In this document: positions 12,216-24,391 of the stretch, one piece after another
How positions within the stretch are numbered: position 1 is the first letter of the stretch
Layout: each line of letters opens with the position of its first letter
Assembly (NCBI GenBank): GCA_023333565.1
Contig: JAJKFH010001865.1
Coordinates: 7,936,001-8,000,000 of the forward strand
Length of the DNA: 64,000 nucleotides
Source: Puffinus mauretanicus
Lineage: Eukaryota; Chordata; Aves; Procellariiformes; Procellariidae
Reading direction: 5' to 3'
Program-made: the position numbers and the translations under genes
The notes under the pieces: model-generated
Databases searched by the model: none
What the model saw: the letters and a program-made list of their open reading frames with translations, nothing else
What the model was told of the DNA's origin: nothing

Positions 12216-15200
12216 TACTAACAGCCTGGCTATGTTCTGCCTACCATGGCCCTAGCCCCAGAAAGTGTGTTTATCAGCAAAATAGAAAATACTACAGTTT
12301 GAGACTTCTACTGGAAGAAGGTTTTTTTTGCAAAGTCTGATATTATTTAAGAACAGAACAGCTCTGAAATATCAGATCTTTTTCTGATACCTTGGAAGAT
12401 AGGACACACAGCTTCATGGAGTAAATCAGAGTAATACTTTCTGCAGTCAGGAAATGAAGCATTTAAAAGTGAAATAAGCAGAATCACATTTTTAAGAAAT
12501 AATTGTTATCCCTGGAGTAACTCTAAATCCTGAAGAGCTTTGTACATTTCTCATGCATTCCAAAACAGAAAAAAAGGCGGAACTTAGGAATCCTGGTGAA
12601 GCTGCGGGCTACAGAGAATAACTAGGTAAAGTGCATTATTAGTGTCAATGTTGAAACATACATTCAAATATTTTCTCATTTTTGCTGCCTCTGTAGATTT
12701 CACATTGCTATAGTAGCAGGCTAAGCAGACACCATATCTGTAGAAAACAAAGATTATGACAGATACCTAAAATGAATCATTATAACGTAACAACTGTGGG
12801 TCTGCCAGGACAAGGATATATTACTGTGTTATTACCTGAAATCGTAACACTTCAAGATTAATTCAGTATTTATGGAATATGACACAAAACCTGATCTCAG
12901 GAGACCTTTTCAAGACCTAAGCACTTTAACACAACCTATTTAATAAGTGAGAAATAAAAATAAATGTTAATTCTGTACAACTTTCAAAGTAAAGAACTAT
13001 GGGACAGATTCAAAAAATAATTTAGGAGCTTACTCTGTCAAAACCAATGGATCCATGTAAATCTTGGTCTAAGTGTTATAATTTGGCAGTTTATCAAACA
13101 TATTTTGTTTAATGTGAAATTACAGGTAGTGTTTCATCGGTTTCTAACATCAATGTAAAGTATTTCTCTAGTCAATTTGCCAGTTTGTGAATTGAAATAG
13201 AGAAACACAAAAATGGTAATTTGGGAGAACTTTGTTTTTCAGGTTGTCAAAACTGGATACAATTTTCCTTAACTAAATCTAATTATTAAATTATGCAGTT
13301 TTAATTAGTTACAGATTTCAGATAATCTTTCTCACCAACGTTGAAAATAACGAAACCATGTCACTCATATATGCGTTCCTTAGTACAAAATTTATCCTAA
13401 CTAATGACAACTCATAATAACATGAAAGATTTTCTTTCCCTTTCCTTTTCATCTCTAAAATAGAATGGAAATTCATTGCTCTTTCCAGTTCAATATGGTG
13501 ACTTCTCAAAGTAACCACTTGACTGACACAATACAGTACGGTTTTTTTCATTCTCATCCTCCACACAGACTCTTCAGCTTTACTTAATGAAACGTCCACT
13601 ATCTCTCTCTTTGTTAGCCAAGGGTGATCTTGAGTAAATTAATATGACAAACACTTTCCATAACTAAATAAATGAAACTCCTGAAGGCTCCAGTACAAGA
13701 TACAATTATATACTTACCCAAGAAGAAACGGTTTGTTCCATGCCAAGATTAAAAACAAAGAGTCCAGAAAGAGAAGAATTTTAAACTAGAGATAAAAAAA
13801 CCAAAATGACAAACTTCAGAAATCTTCAGCTCAGATTTTTCTCATAAGGATAGAAGGTCTTTTTACTTGGGCATTTTACCATCAATAAAAAGTCACTAGT
13901 TTTAAATACATAGCATTATTATTGTTATAGACTTAAATACCTTCATCATGCCCATGAAGTAAACAGGACTAATGGTGACACAGCAGATCTGAAACACCAA
14001 ACCATACACCCTCTTGAGTATTTGGAAAGAGACATAAAGGAATACAAATAAGACTAAGGTAAATTCCTTCTCTAATTTCATTAAATATTTACAGAAATCT
14101 GGCCTATTTACTAGACTGGAGCATCACAGAAAAATGAAGGGTCAGACCATTAAAAAACCAGAGGGCCCATATCCAAAATGAAGACTGTGAAGTTGCCATA
14201 TTTTTATATCACCTTTAACAAAAGCACAGTTTTCTGCCCCCATTCCACCCCTCCACCACTGGGCTCAGCTGGGACCCAATTAAAGCTGAATATCTGCGTT
14301 TTCACAACCCGCAAGTTTGACCCCAGGCACACATTTCAAAGCACTAATTTTCATGTTTTACATATTTCTAATTCAGTTTCAAGTTTCTAATACCCTAAAT
14401 AATATACCCCCTTTTAAAGTTGTTTTTGTTTTTCAAATGAATTTGTTCCTTTTAGCAAAATTGGTAATCAAAAAAAGAAAAGAAAAGAAAAGGGAAAGGC
14501 ATACTCTGGCCTTGATGATGTATATTTAGGAAAGAAATGGCTGAGAGCAAGAACTGTGCCACTGTGGTCTGCTTTCCTGAATCATCACTTCTCACCAACT
14601 ACATTTGCATGGGAACATACATCTGTTGTAGAGCTGCTTTTTTACGCCTTTCAGTGCATGACAATCTAAGTTGATCAACGAACTACATAAAGGTACGATT
14701 TTAGCCAGGAAGATAACCCCATATTAGCTTTCATTTAGCTAGCACAAGGACAACAGCAAAGCCAGAGGTGTGGTCTTTAATGCATCCATCAACCTGCCAG
14801 ATGCTTTGGGCTAGAGACTACCGAAATCTGTGCTCTTTCAGTGGTCCTGCTCCCGTGGCAGGCTGAAAAAATGACCATGTAGTCCCAACATGGGGTAATC
14901 ATATATTCATTTACTAGCTAGATGCACCCTCCAAACTGAAAAAATCTGCAGGAGAAATGGACATCTTTGCCTCAGATATGCACTATACTTCCAAATGTTG
15001 TAAAATGAGCTAAATGTGCCCAGAACTAGTGACAAATGGATGATCCTTTATCTAAAAAAACCTGTAAAGTCTGAAATTGTATGATTGTGTGTTGTAAAAA
15101 AGGGAAACACTTTTCAAATGTCATGGACGTGATGCACATACTTTCCTTTTTTCTTGAGCAACAAAAATCTGTGGTTTTTACAATTCAAGCTAGTCATTAC

Positions 15201-17107
15201 ATTCACCAGTTCCGGGTAACATACCTTTCAGATCTCTGCATCCAAATTTAAGTAAAGCCTCCATAAATCTCTGCCAACTAGATAGTTGAAAACTACTCAT
15301 AAAATAATAGCAAGTGTCTTTTCTTCATATAAAGACGACTTTCTTCTTTGGTTTTGCAATGAAGTATGTAAGTCTGGGGTTATTATCCCAACTGTAGCAC
15401 TATGCTAGTGCTGTCTGTCTCTCCAGCTAGCATTAAACTTGTTGCCGAAGTTTTGTTCAGGACGCATGCCACTCGACGATGCCATTTTTATACAATGTCT
15501 TTCAGAGCACAACAACATGTTCTGACTATAAGTCCTTGCTGTGATGAACAGAAGGTCACTAGGTCATTTTCTAGTAACTAAAGTGTTTTCATAGAACAAA
15601 AGCTTATTGACCAAACCAATCTTTTGATATTATAAAAAAAATTCCTCTAAGACTCAATAATGGGAAACTGAACACTGCTGTTCAGTATGTAAACAAGATA
15701 TTTAACATATAAAATGTCCTGAAAGTAGACGGGTAATAGAAATAAGCCAAGTGTCTCTTTAAACCTCTCATTTTTGCCTCTGTTTTGGTAGTCTCAAAGG
15801 ATGAACTGAAAGTAAATTTGTATGAACAGTATGTTTCAGTCAGCACCTGGTTTAATTTTATTATTTAGACATATGGTAAGATGCAGCTATAACTTAGAAG
15901 TGAAGTTCACATGCATGTTCACAGGTAAATAAAGCTTCAGTAATCTCCCACAGACTAGCCGACTAATAAAATAATGAAATCAAAGTAGTAACAGTTTTAA
16001 TATAAACAAACTTAGCCAAGGGTATACATTAAAATGTTTCACATGTGGCATCACCTCTTCACACACAAATTGAGATCAGTTTGCCATTGTCTCATAATAA
16101 ATAGAAAGGAGGGCAGGAGGTGGAATTGCAAAGAAATAAAGACATTTAGCACTGAACTATTTCATACAAAATGGGAAACAGTTTCTTGCTGGAAGAAATA
16201 CTTTTGTGAAACACAGATGCCATGCTGCTTATCTAATGACAAAGCAGTTCAACCAGAAAGATGGATGGATTCTCACTGGCATTTCCTGCTGACCACGTTA
16301 AGTACCATAGCTGAGAGATTTTTAGACTTTCCTGGAATTACTTTCCGTAAGACTTGATTGAACTAAATGTGTTCTACGCAAATCTCTGAATATAATGAAA
16401 ACTGCAATCAGCAAAAAGGGTTTTCCTTGCACTCACTCAAACCACAGCAAACATAGCTATGTAGCCTAAAATGCAGAAATAGTGTTTGCACAACGATTTC
16501 ATGGTGGATAAGAACCTTTCTGTGTTTTTAGATTTCACTCTGAATTACAGAGGAAATGAGGTTGAGTTTCCACATTACTCAGAGTGCCATCAATTATAAT
16601 ACTTTGAATTGAAGCAACTATCTCTACAAACGCTCATCACTACCCTGCAACATGAAGTAGACATGCTAATTTCCTTAGGACATTTTGAAGCCTTAGTTAT
16701 ACATCTCGCAATGCAGTCCTCCAAATGAGCCACTGTCAGATTTGTCTAAAATTGCTGAGAGAACAGACAAAGGCAACTTTGCTATTTTAAAGCTTAAACA
16801 GGATCGAAAGATAAGCTGGGACTACCACTGCTAAGGTCTTCAGCCAGCCAGCAACCCTTCCTCCCCACCCAAACAACAAAAAAACCCAGCTACAGTCTAA
16901 ATTGACATAAGCATCACTCACCACTCTGTGGTTAACTCAGTGGCTAAAGTAACAATGCAGAACATTATCTCAAATGACTTTCAGAGAAGAAAAAATACGA
17001 TCACTGTCATTGTTAGACTGTTGAGACTACTGTTCTCAGAATACTTTAGCCTCACTCAGATCTAGCTTTCTGTGTTAGTTTTTAAGTTCAATTTCTTTTC
17101 TTTTATA
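12216..17107. other. Unique AT-rich DNA with an AAAAG microsatellite
   Basis: No gene is recognised. The longest frame (16034-16357, 107 codons) looks like no known protein and is within chance expectation. A short (AAAAG)n run lies at 14470-14492. A cluster of homeodomain-type ATTA cores lies at 13276-13312. Confidence 0.55.
14470..14492 (+). repeat. (AAAAG)n microsatellite
   Basis: About four units of AAAAG with a slightly longer A run at the start. It is a simple repeat with no gene context and is likely length-polymorphic. Confidence 0.8.
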
Positions 17108-17210
17108 GCTGTAAATCAGCTAGTTGCACTAGCCTGTGCAGCCCTTCTCAAAGGACTGGAGTTGTGTAGATGAGCTGCACTGATTTACATCATCTCAGAA
17201 TTGGACTCAA
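17108..17210. repeat. Palindromic old repeat remnant (possible amniote interspersed repeat)
   Basis: A perfect 10-bp inverted repeat, TGTAAATCAG at 17110-17119 and CTGATTTACA at 17180-17189, encloses 60 bases. The right half (GGAGTTGTGTAGATGAGC, then CTGATTTACATCATCTCAGA) resembles a widespread, partly palindromic interspersed repeat of reptile and bird genomes whose right end reads like 'ctgatttacaccagctgagg'. That family match is from memory and weak. The inverted repeat itself is directly visible. Confidence 0.4.
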
Positions 17211-19848
17211 AGACTTTAAGTAGCATGCTGAGATTGGATATGTAACATCTATACTAGAGCATCTAGGATTTGATTGCAATATAATGAAGAGTCATTTAAG
17301 TAATTACTTTTGCATAAATTACTCTATGCTGGTATGTTCCAATCTATAATTGCCGCACATTACAAGCACCATGGTTACTAATCAAGGGGAGAAAGGAATT
17401 TGAGACCTGGAAAGAGCAAGAAAAAATAGGTAGGGTAAATATACGGGTAGACTAAAGAACACATTATTCATCTGTCATCCTGACATGTAGTATGCGTATA
17501 AGCAGGAGGGTAAGAAAAAGTGACACACCTACCTACCCCAGCCCAGATAACATGTACTTCCATGTGTCACAGAATATATAAGCAAACTGACTAGATTCGA
17601 TCAGTATAATAAATTCCCTCATCAGGGTTTAAATAAAAAGATAAATCAAGATGTCAACATTGCCATGTTCCGTAATTCCATAAACCCAATAACTTTAAAA
17701 GAAATTGTTCCATTTATTAGAGAAAACCCTATGTCCTAGATGTAGCAGCCTCCTGCCCTTCCCCTGTTTTAGGAAAGGAGTCTGTGGCCATAGCAGAAGT
17801 CCTTATGGTGATTTCCGATAGGAGAGTAAACCACCATGCAGGACCCTTGGCAAATGCAAGGAGAGTAACATGAACTAGAGCACTGGTAACCTGAGGGAAA
17901 GCCCACCCATTCCACAGACAGCATGGGAGCAATAGTGGCCGCTGACTTCTAATGCATATTTGCAAGCTTTTTATGACCCTGGCCCGAATTGCAGGTTTTG
18001 CAGTCAAAGCCAAAGCAGTTTTGACTGGTATTCATTTTTCGTTAATAACGCTTGGCACAGCTGCTCTCTTATGAAACTAAATGTCTTGTGACAGTAAGCA
18101 TAGCATGATGGAGGGGCTCTGGCAGAGATGCCGAATGATCTTTGCCCTTTATTTATATGTGACATTTCCAGAAAAAAACATTTTATTAGATAAGCCACTA
18201 GGGAGCAATCCTTCAATAGATGGCTATGACCACGTTCTTCTGGCAAAGGTAAGCTTCTGAGAATGCAAATCAAGGTTAGGAGGATATGTTCCGCAAAGCA
18301 AAGTAGAAACGGAAGAATAGGAAGGGAGAACCCTTAAAGAGGAGTCACATTTGGACTGAATGACTTCTGAGGCGTCACCACATTAAGAGCTGCCCACAGC
18401 AATTATCTTGGTAAAGCACTAGCACTACCCACCAAGCTCAGCTGTCCCACAGTTCATTGACTGATGTTAAATAAACCATCCATATGTCACCATTATCGCA
18501 AATAATACCCAGACCGTATTAAAAGCAGAGTGGAATCTGAGGTAAATACAGGCAAATTGAGAACAAAAGATGACCAACATGATACACTGAACTTCCAAAA
18601 CACCACAACTCAAGATGGTTTTCTTTCACAAATTCCATCTGCAGTCCTGTCTCACACAAAAACATGCAAGTTACAAAGTCTGTAAGTTTACAAACTATGA
18701 AAAACAACATGTGGAAGAACATATAATGTCATTGATAACAGCTTCAGCCATCATCAGAAAAAATCACGACCTTATATTCAGGAAACTGGGTCAGAGTCTG
18801 AACTGCTTCGCTATCATCTGGAATGAAAACAGATTCAAAGTTTCTGCATAAGGCATGGAAAGAGTAATTAGTAATTAAAAGACATAATTAATGAATACAA
18901 CGTGGAGTGAGGAATACAGGAAAGAAAAGCTTTCCCTGCCCCCCCGCCTCCTCTTACAGGTTGTGTTGGTGGGATATGTTGTCTAGCAATCTGAAGTTAA
19001 AACTAACAAAGTCTTCTGTGTGAGAATAGATTTACATACACATATCACACATATAGCTACGTAAACACAAATGCCCAAACACTAACTAATCCCTTTAATG
19101 AATCCAGCCCACAACAGTCTAATCGTTACAAATTTTCTGTATAACAGAAGCTATATTCAGATGCACAAACACAATGCAATCTCGCTTGTAAAGTACTACA
19201 AGCTTTATCCTTTCAGAACCTGAAAATAAGGCCTTACTTTTTCTCCTCAACATTCAGGTCTCCTTGGGCCCAGATTTTAAATCTTCCTGATGCTAATTTC
19301 TGCAGCTTTATTATGCTACCATGATTCTTCTTCCCCACCAGACATATGGTGTACAAATCTACAGAGAAAACATCAGTTCCTGGCAAGAGCTCTTGGCAAA
19401 GTAGTGATCCTTCCCCCTTCTCAGAGCCATTTTGAATATTAAGACTATGCACAGAAATATTAAAATTTGCCATAAGATGGTTAGGATTTGTTGAAGCCCT
19501 CTCTGAAGCCCTGTTGAAATGTTTGAGTCAGGTTTTGAGCTTGGTCTTTTCCTTGAACAGAAGTGCAACAGAAAGATGCAGAAGAAACAAGACAAAACTA
19601 CAGGAATGGAAAAATATCTTAGCAAACCAATCCCTCCAAACCTCTACCCTTCTAAAGCTATTATGAACAATTTGGTAAAGGTGTACCAAGCCAAAGCTGT
19701 TACTTTAGATGAAACCTGCATTAGATTTAGGAATTTCTACTGCTCAGTAGTAGTACAAGTTGCACAAAGAAACAGCTTGCAATACACTTATATGCCTGAA
19801 CACTGCTGACTAATATTGGGTATGGCCACCTATTAGAAGTTTCCAGTT
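17211..19848. other. Unique DNA, no gene recognised
   Basis: No exon or RNA gene is seen. A dense group of homeodomain-type cores (TAATTAGTAATTA and ATAATTAATG) lies at 18861-18896. The frames at 17729-18273 and 18519-18722 on the minus strand are short and look like no known protein. Confidence 0.55.
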
Positions 19849-19910
19849 GGGATTAGACTAAATATTTGATCTATATATCCCAGTTGATATTATAACCTGT
19901 GTGATATGAA
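19849..19910 (+). mobile_element. Possible ancient CR1 3' end
   Basis: The pattern GGGATTAGACTA, then GATCTATATATCCCA, then TATAACCTGTGTGATATGA resembles the CR1 3' end (a 'GGTTGGACTAGATGACCT...CCAACCTATGATTCTATGA' layout in younger copies). About a third of the bases have changed and only about 60 bases are left. Chance similarity in AT-rich DNA cannot be excluded. Confidence 0.35.
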
Positions 19911-20771
19911 GGAATTTTCTCCCAGAAGGTAAATAAGTAAATGGAGTAAATGAGATAGTGACAAAAGCAAAACTTCATTAAGTGAGTTATGGTTATCCAG
20001 TCATTATTCCATCTTGTAAAATTATCTCTCAATAGATACAGACTTCTGAAAATGAATAAATGGATTAATATGGATAGTCATGTAATGTTAGCTCTTCCCT
20101 CTACTCTTCAAAATTAGTGATAAATAATGTGATTTTTTTTTTTTGCAAGCCTCCCAGCTGCATTCATTGTTACACATACTTGTATATGTATTGAATCATG
20201 AGTAATTAGTTGCAACCAGCTTAAAAAAAACCCAAACCTAGAAATGAAGCTATCAGCCTAGTCATGATCAGTGAAAATCATCACTGAGATATTTGTCTCC
20301 CAACACCTCTGCCTATGATATGGAAAATTCCTGAGAAATACAGCATTGCATGCGTAGATTGTGCCAGTTGTCAAGTAGAGGAGGTTGTCAGCCGTTGAAA
20401 GGAAAAAAACCAAGAATCCCAGCTTTTACTAACAGAAAAATCCTTGCTTTCACTCTTCTTCCAATGAAAAATACTGCATGACAATCCAACACTAAAAAAC
20501 TGTTTTCAAAAGTACCAAATTCACTTATTAGAATAGAGGCATTTGCATAGTCAATCAGGGTACAACCAGTCATGGAAACTGTTAATTGTCCAAAAGGACA
20601 CAGCCCTTGTGTCATCTTTTTCATCCTGAAATATGGTATCTTCTGTAGACAATAAATCAGACATTATGGGGGCTAGATTTACTGCAGTTACAGGAAGAGC
20701 AGTATTTGCCTTATGAATTCTTGCAGCACTCTTTTCTTCATCCCCACTAGCTAAGCACTGGCTAAACAAGA
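19911..20771. other. Unique DNA, no gene recognised
   Basis: Nothing is recognisable apart from a poly(T) run near 20132-20144 and short open frames on the minus strand (20388-20769) without similarity to known proteins. Confidence 0.5.
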
Positions 20772-20940
20772 TAGAATCATAGAATCATAGAATCAGTAAG
20801 GTTGGAAAAGACCTTTAAGATCATCAAGTCCAACCGTCAATCCAACACACCATGCCCACTACACCATGTCCCTAAGGGCCTCATCTACACGTCTTTTAAA
20901 TACCTCCAGGGATGGTGACTCTACCACTTCCCTGGGCAGG
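20772..20940 (-). mobile_element. CR1 LINE, 5'-truncated 3' end, minus strand
   Basis: The plus strand starts with three TAGAATCA-type tail repeats, the complement of the CR1 ATTCTATGA tail. It then runs through AAGGTTGGAAAAGACCTTTAAG, the ATCCAACACACCATGCCCAC segment and CACTTCCCTGGGCAG, where similarity stops. By eye the sequence differs from the first 170 bases of the 32450 copy at only about ten to a dozen sites, so the two belong to one subfamily and are of similar age. Only the 3' UTR and the last codons of ORF2 remain, which is the usual 5' truncation of LINE insertion by target-primed reverse transcription. It is not mobile. Confidence 0.95.
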
Positions 20941-23900
20941 ATATAATATGGCTACCTTTGTATTATTAAAGCATTAAAAACCTTGTTATTACTAGGACAT
21001 CAAAAGCAAGACAAAATTATTTTCAGTTGCCATTTATCTTTCAGTGGTGGCAGTAAAAGCTGCTGAATTTTCTCTCAAAAACAATTTTAACTTTCAGATT
21101 ATGCCACTACATATTGTTGCCTATACAGCATCTATTGTTTTCAATACCCACAATGAGCCACAAATGCTTTTTTAGCCACAGATGTTAAGGGTATCTAAGA
21201 TTTCATTTTAGAAGAGCACAGAAAATAAGCTAAGATTTTTCACCTCTGTCTCCCTAGAGAACAACCAGGCTGTATGTCGTCTCTGCTCATCTCAGTTGTG
21301 AGCAGATTTTAATACACTGTCCGTGTTACACCTGGGACACAGCTTCAGTGGCCACGCAAAATAAATTTCTGGGCTTTTCTGTTTTATATTACATTTTTAT
21401 ATTACATTTATATGCTCTATTACTAACATAATAATTTGGTCTGACCTACACAAGGATATATGGACTGTCAATGTCAAGTGAGCAGAACAGATCAGGGACC
21501 AGAGGCATTCCCCCATCTTGTCTGCATTACTCACTTGAATTCAGCATGTGACTGCCAGAATAAATCACAATTTCCAGCTTATGCAAGAAACTCTTTTTTC
21601 CAGCTCTTATTATTAACAATTATGGCTGGTTTATTTAAAATAAGCTCATGGAGTACTCAGGGAGGAAGCCATGAATTAGATTCAAAGTGCTTGGTTTCTC
21701 ACTAAAATAGAGATTTGAATTTTTATCAGCGAACGGAAAGATTTATCACCTAACTTTAAGAAGGAGGATTGAAGTTTTACTTACACACTGAGACACATGG
21801 CCAGACCCCAGAGCTATCACATGGGTATTTTAAAATGTACCACTGCTAGAAATCGTATTGTAATAAGTCAGTATAAAGCATATTCTTTAGAAATTTCTGC
21901 CTGGGAATAACTCAATTTCTCAAGCTCTCCAGTCCCAGCTGGTTGAAGATTACCGCAGAGCGAAAAGGCTTGATTTTGGTGGGGTACTGCCCGTTTAAGT
22001 TCTGGTGCAACAAAAGGCATTCTTTGCTACGAGGGAGACAATGACAAGATACAGCACCTGATGTGGTCATTAGCTGCCTACCTGTTTGCTTGCATTCCCC
22101 AGCAACATGCGACACTTGGGCACAGAAGAGAGTTTGATACAAAATGCAAGCTCCAGTTACTGTGTAAGTGATGGACGTGTCAAAAGATGAAACACAGCCG
22201 CAAAATACTGCCCTATCTGTACAGCTCCACTCCAACTAGAAAAAAGCAGCTATATAAAAATGGCATGCAAGGAAGGAAAGAGAATTAAGAGAAAATGAAG
22301 AATAAGAGTGCAAAAAGGTAGAGAGTGTGACAAAGATCACTGCAAATGATACTTTTTAAACAATTAAGTGAGCTGGATATCCAGAATTGCCCACCTAGGA
22401 CCCTAATATGACCTGTATGTTCAAAACCTGTTTAAAATTGCTTGAGGCTTTAGGTCTTTCTAGAGCACTAATAGGCTGGAAACATGTGGCTCTCACGCCA
22501 CTTCTTTCCCCTCTGTGCATGGAGACATGTAGCAAATGAGTGCAAACATCTAATTGAGTGACTAGGTTTTGCACAGGCAAACAACTGCTGAAGATGCAAG
22601 GAGACAGAAAGATGAGGACTTAAACAGCCACAGGAAAAAAAACCAGATGACAATCAAAAGAGCATAGTCCAAGTACCTATCATGATTTAATGTGTCATAA
22701 TAATAATACTCCTATTAACCAGACTAATCAGCTTCCAAACTAGAAATATTTCCTAAAAAATATTTATCAGTGTTTATCAGGCAAGTTTCTTATTCAAAAT
22801 TGTAAGGACTTAACACCAAACAGAGAGAGTCTATGTTGCAAAGAGAGTAGAACTATCAATCCAGAAAATATTTATGATTCCCAGTTGAAGATGATGTTTA
22901 ATGAAGCCAGTAAAAATGCAAAATTACCTTCTGACTGCAAACTCTCCAAAATATTTCAATGAATTTATTCGAGAACCGCCTGCTTTCAACAGTTACTAAT
23001 ACAAACCATTTCATTGCAGTCTTGGAAACAGGCATTTCAGACTTTCATGGCCATAGTTTCCAAGTGATGTACACTTTATACTATAAACACATTTGAAATT
23101 AACTCATGAACATGATTATTTAATGTGCACAATAAAGTCAAAGGGTCTAGCTGGCCATATGCTAGCAACTGAACTGTACACCTGCCCTCAGCTTCACTAT
23201 AGATCAGTTTATGCATCAAACTACAAAAGCCTGGGGAATTCTGGCTTTTTTCTGGTTTTATTTTTCCTTCTGTATTTGTACACCATTGACTTACAAAATA
23301 CAACAAACTTTGGGTCTGAGATAAATGCTTTCTTACATCGTCTTCAGCACTTGGATAATACTATCAGGCAGGGCTTGCTTTTCAAAGCAACTCTGACAAA
23401 TAATTGCCAGCATGCACTTCAATGTGTGTCAATCATGACAAACCTTACAGTCTGTAAATATATAGGAAGAATTTATTGTGTAATTTTATGTGACACTACT
23501 CAGGATTCACAAGGAAAAAAAAACCATGCCCGAAAAGCTATATCCTGTAATGATTTGCTTCCCAGTTATAACGAATCAAATGTAACTATGAAGATTTATG
23601 CTGCGCTATCAAACATTAATACTGATGCTTCATGTCTTTATACTGCTCTTAATTAATTTATCAGCAATATTCTTTAGAAATGCCAGCGCTACGCTCAAGA
23701 GCTTTGTTCACCTTTCACTGCTGAACTCTACATTACTAAAAGCAGTAACAAGCAACAGTTTGATGTCTGACACAATATATAAAATATACTTTTTAAAACA
23801 TTTGAAATCTCAGTGTTACTTGTGAAGGCAGAGAATGAACTGCAGAATCTTTGGGGTTTTTATTTAAAAAAAATGAAAGTATCACAGGAGTTACTTATCA

Positions 23901-24244
23901 ATATTTACATTAAATTTATCAACTGAATCTGAAATATTTTTTCCTTCAAAGTACAAATGCAATCTTATTATTTCATGAACATACAAGGCAATCAGGAATC
24001 ATATCCAAGTGTCTGGTATTTTAATGCATGATATCATACTGAAACAGATTTTCTAAATGGATTTTTTTGGTATAAACTGGAGCCCCTTGCCTGACTTGAA
24101 AACTTACTCTAACATTATCATTCAGAAATGAGATCCAGACAAAGCCCAGGACACAGGATAATTAGAAAGTAAACACCCTGCTAGCATATTTGCCCAACCT
24201 TCAACTACTGTTGGCTAAAACCAGAGTTCATGTCCCTCAACTAA
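20941..24244. other. Unique DNA with a 13-bp tandem duplication and one long frame
   Basis: No gene is recognised. A perfect 13-bp tandem duplication TTTTATATTACAT lies at 21382-21407. One unusually long open frame (23093-23656) is listed separately. The rest shows nothing beyond short AT-rich runs. Confidence 0.5.
23093..23656 (+). other. 187-codon open frame, unknown, probably not a gene
   Basis: This is the longest open frame outside the CR1 elements and their antisense shadows. It opens with TTG; the first ATG is codon 11 at 23123, leaving 177 codons. A hydrophobic stretch around residues 52-63 (GFFLVLFFLLYL) could be a membrane segment, and there are several N-glycosylation-type NxT/NxS sites. 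The protein matches no family I know. Codon and residue use is what translated AT-rich non-coding DNA gives, rich in N, L, C and T. A frame this long is somewhat unlikely by chance at this base composition, by rough estimate a few percent for the window. I see no Kozak context, splice pattern or paralogue to support translation. Confidence 0.15.
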
Positions 24245-24391
24245 TGGTCCTCCAGGGATGGTTTCATCCTTGAATTTGCCTAATTGCTTTGGACTTTTTA
24301 AAACCTATATAAACTTTAAGTATCTACATCATTTGGCAAGAAGATGCACAACATAAATATTTGTTGTGCAAAGAAGTAACTACATTTTGTG
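24245..24391 (-). mobile_element. Ancient CR1-type LINE remnant, minus strand
   Basis: The plus strand shows, in order, CCTTGAATTTGCCTAATTGC, TTTTTAAAACCTATATAAAC, TATCTACATCATTTGGCAAG, a CACAACATAAATAT block, and TTGTTGTGCAAAGAAGTAAC. This is the complement of the region of old amniote CR1 elements that encodes the end of ORF2 (the 'KK.FF...R...WN.LP'-type segment and what follows). It is gapped, has no open frame and is about 150 bases long. It is a third, independent old CR1 piece on the same strand as those at 8.1 and 12.0 kb. Confidence 0.75.
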
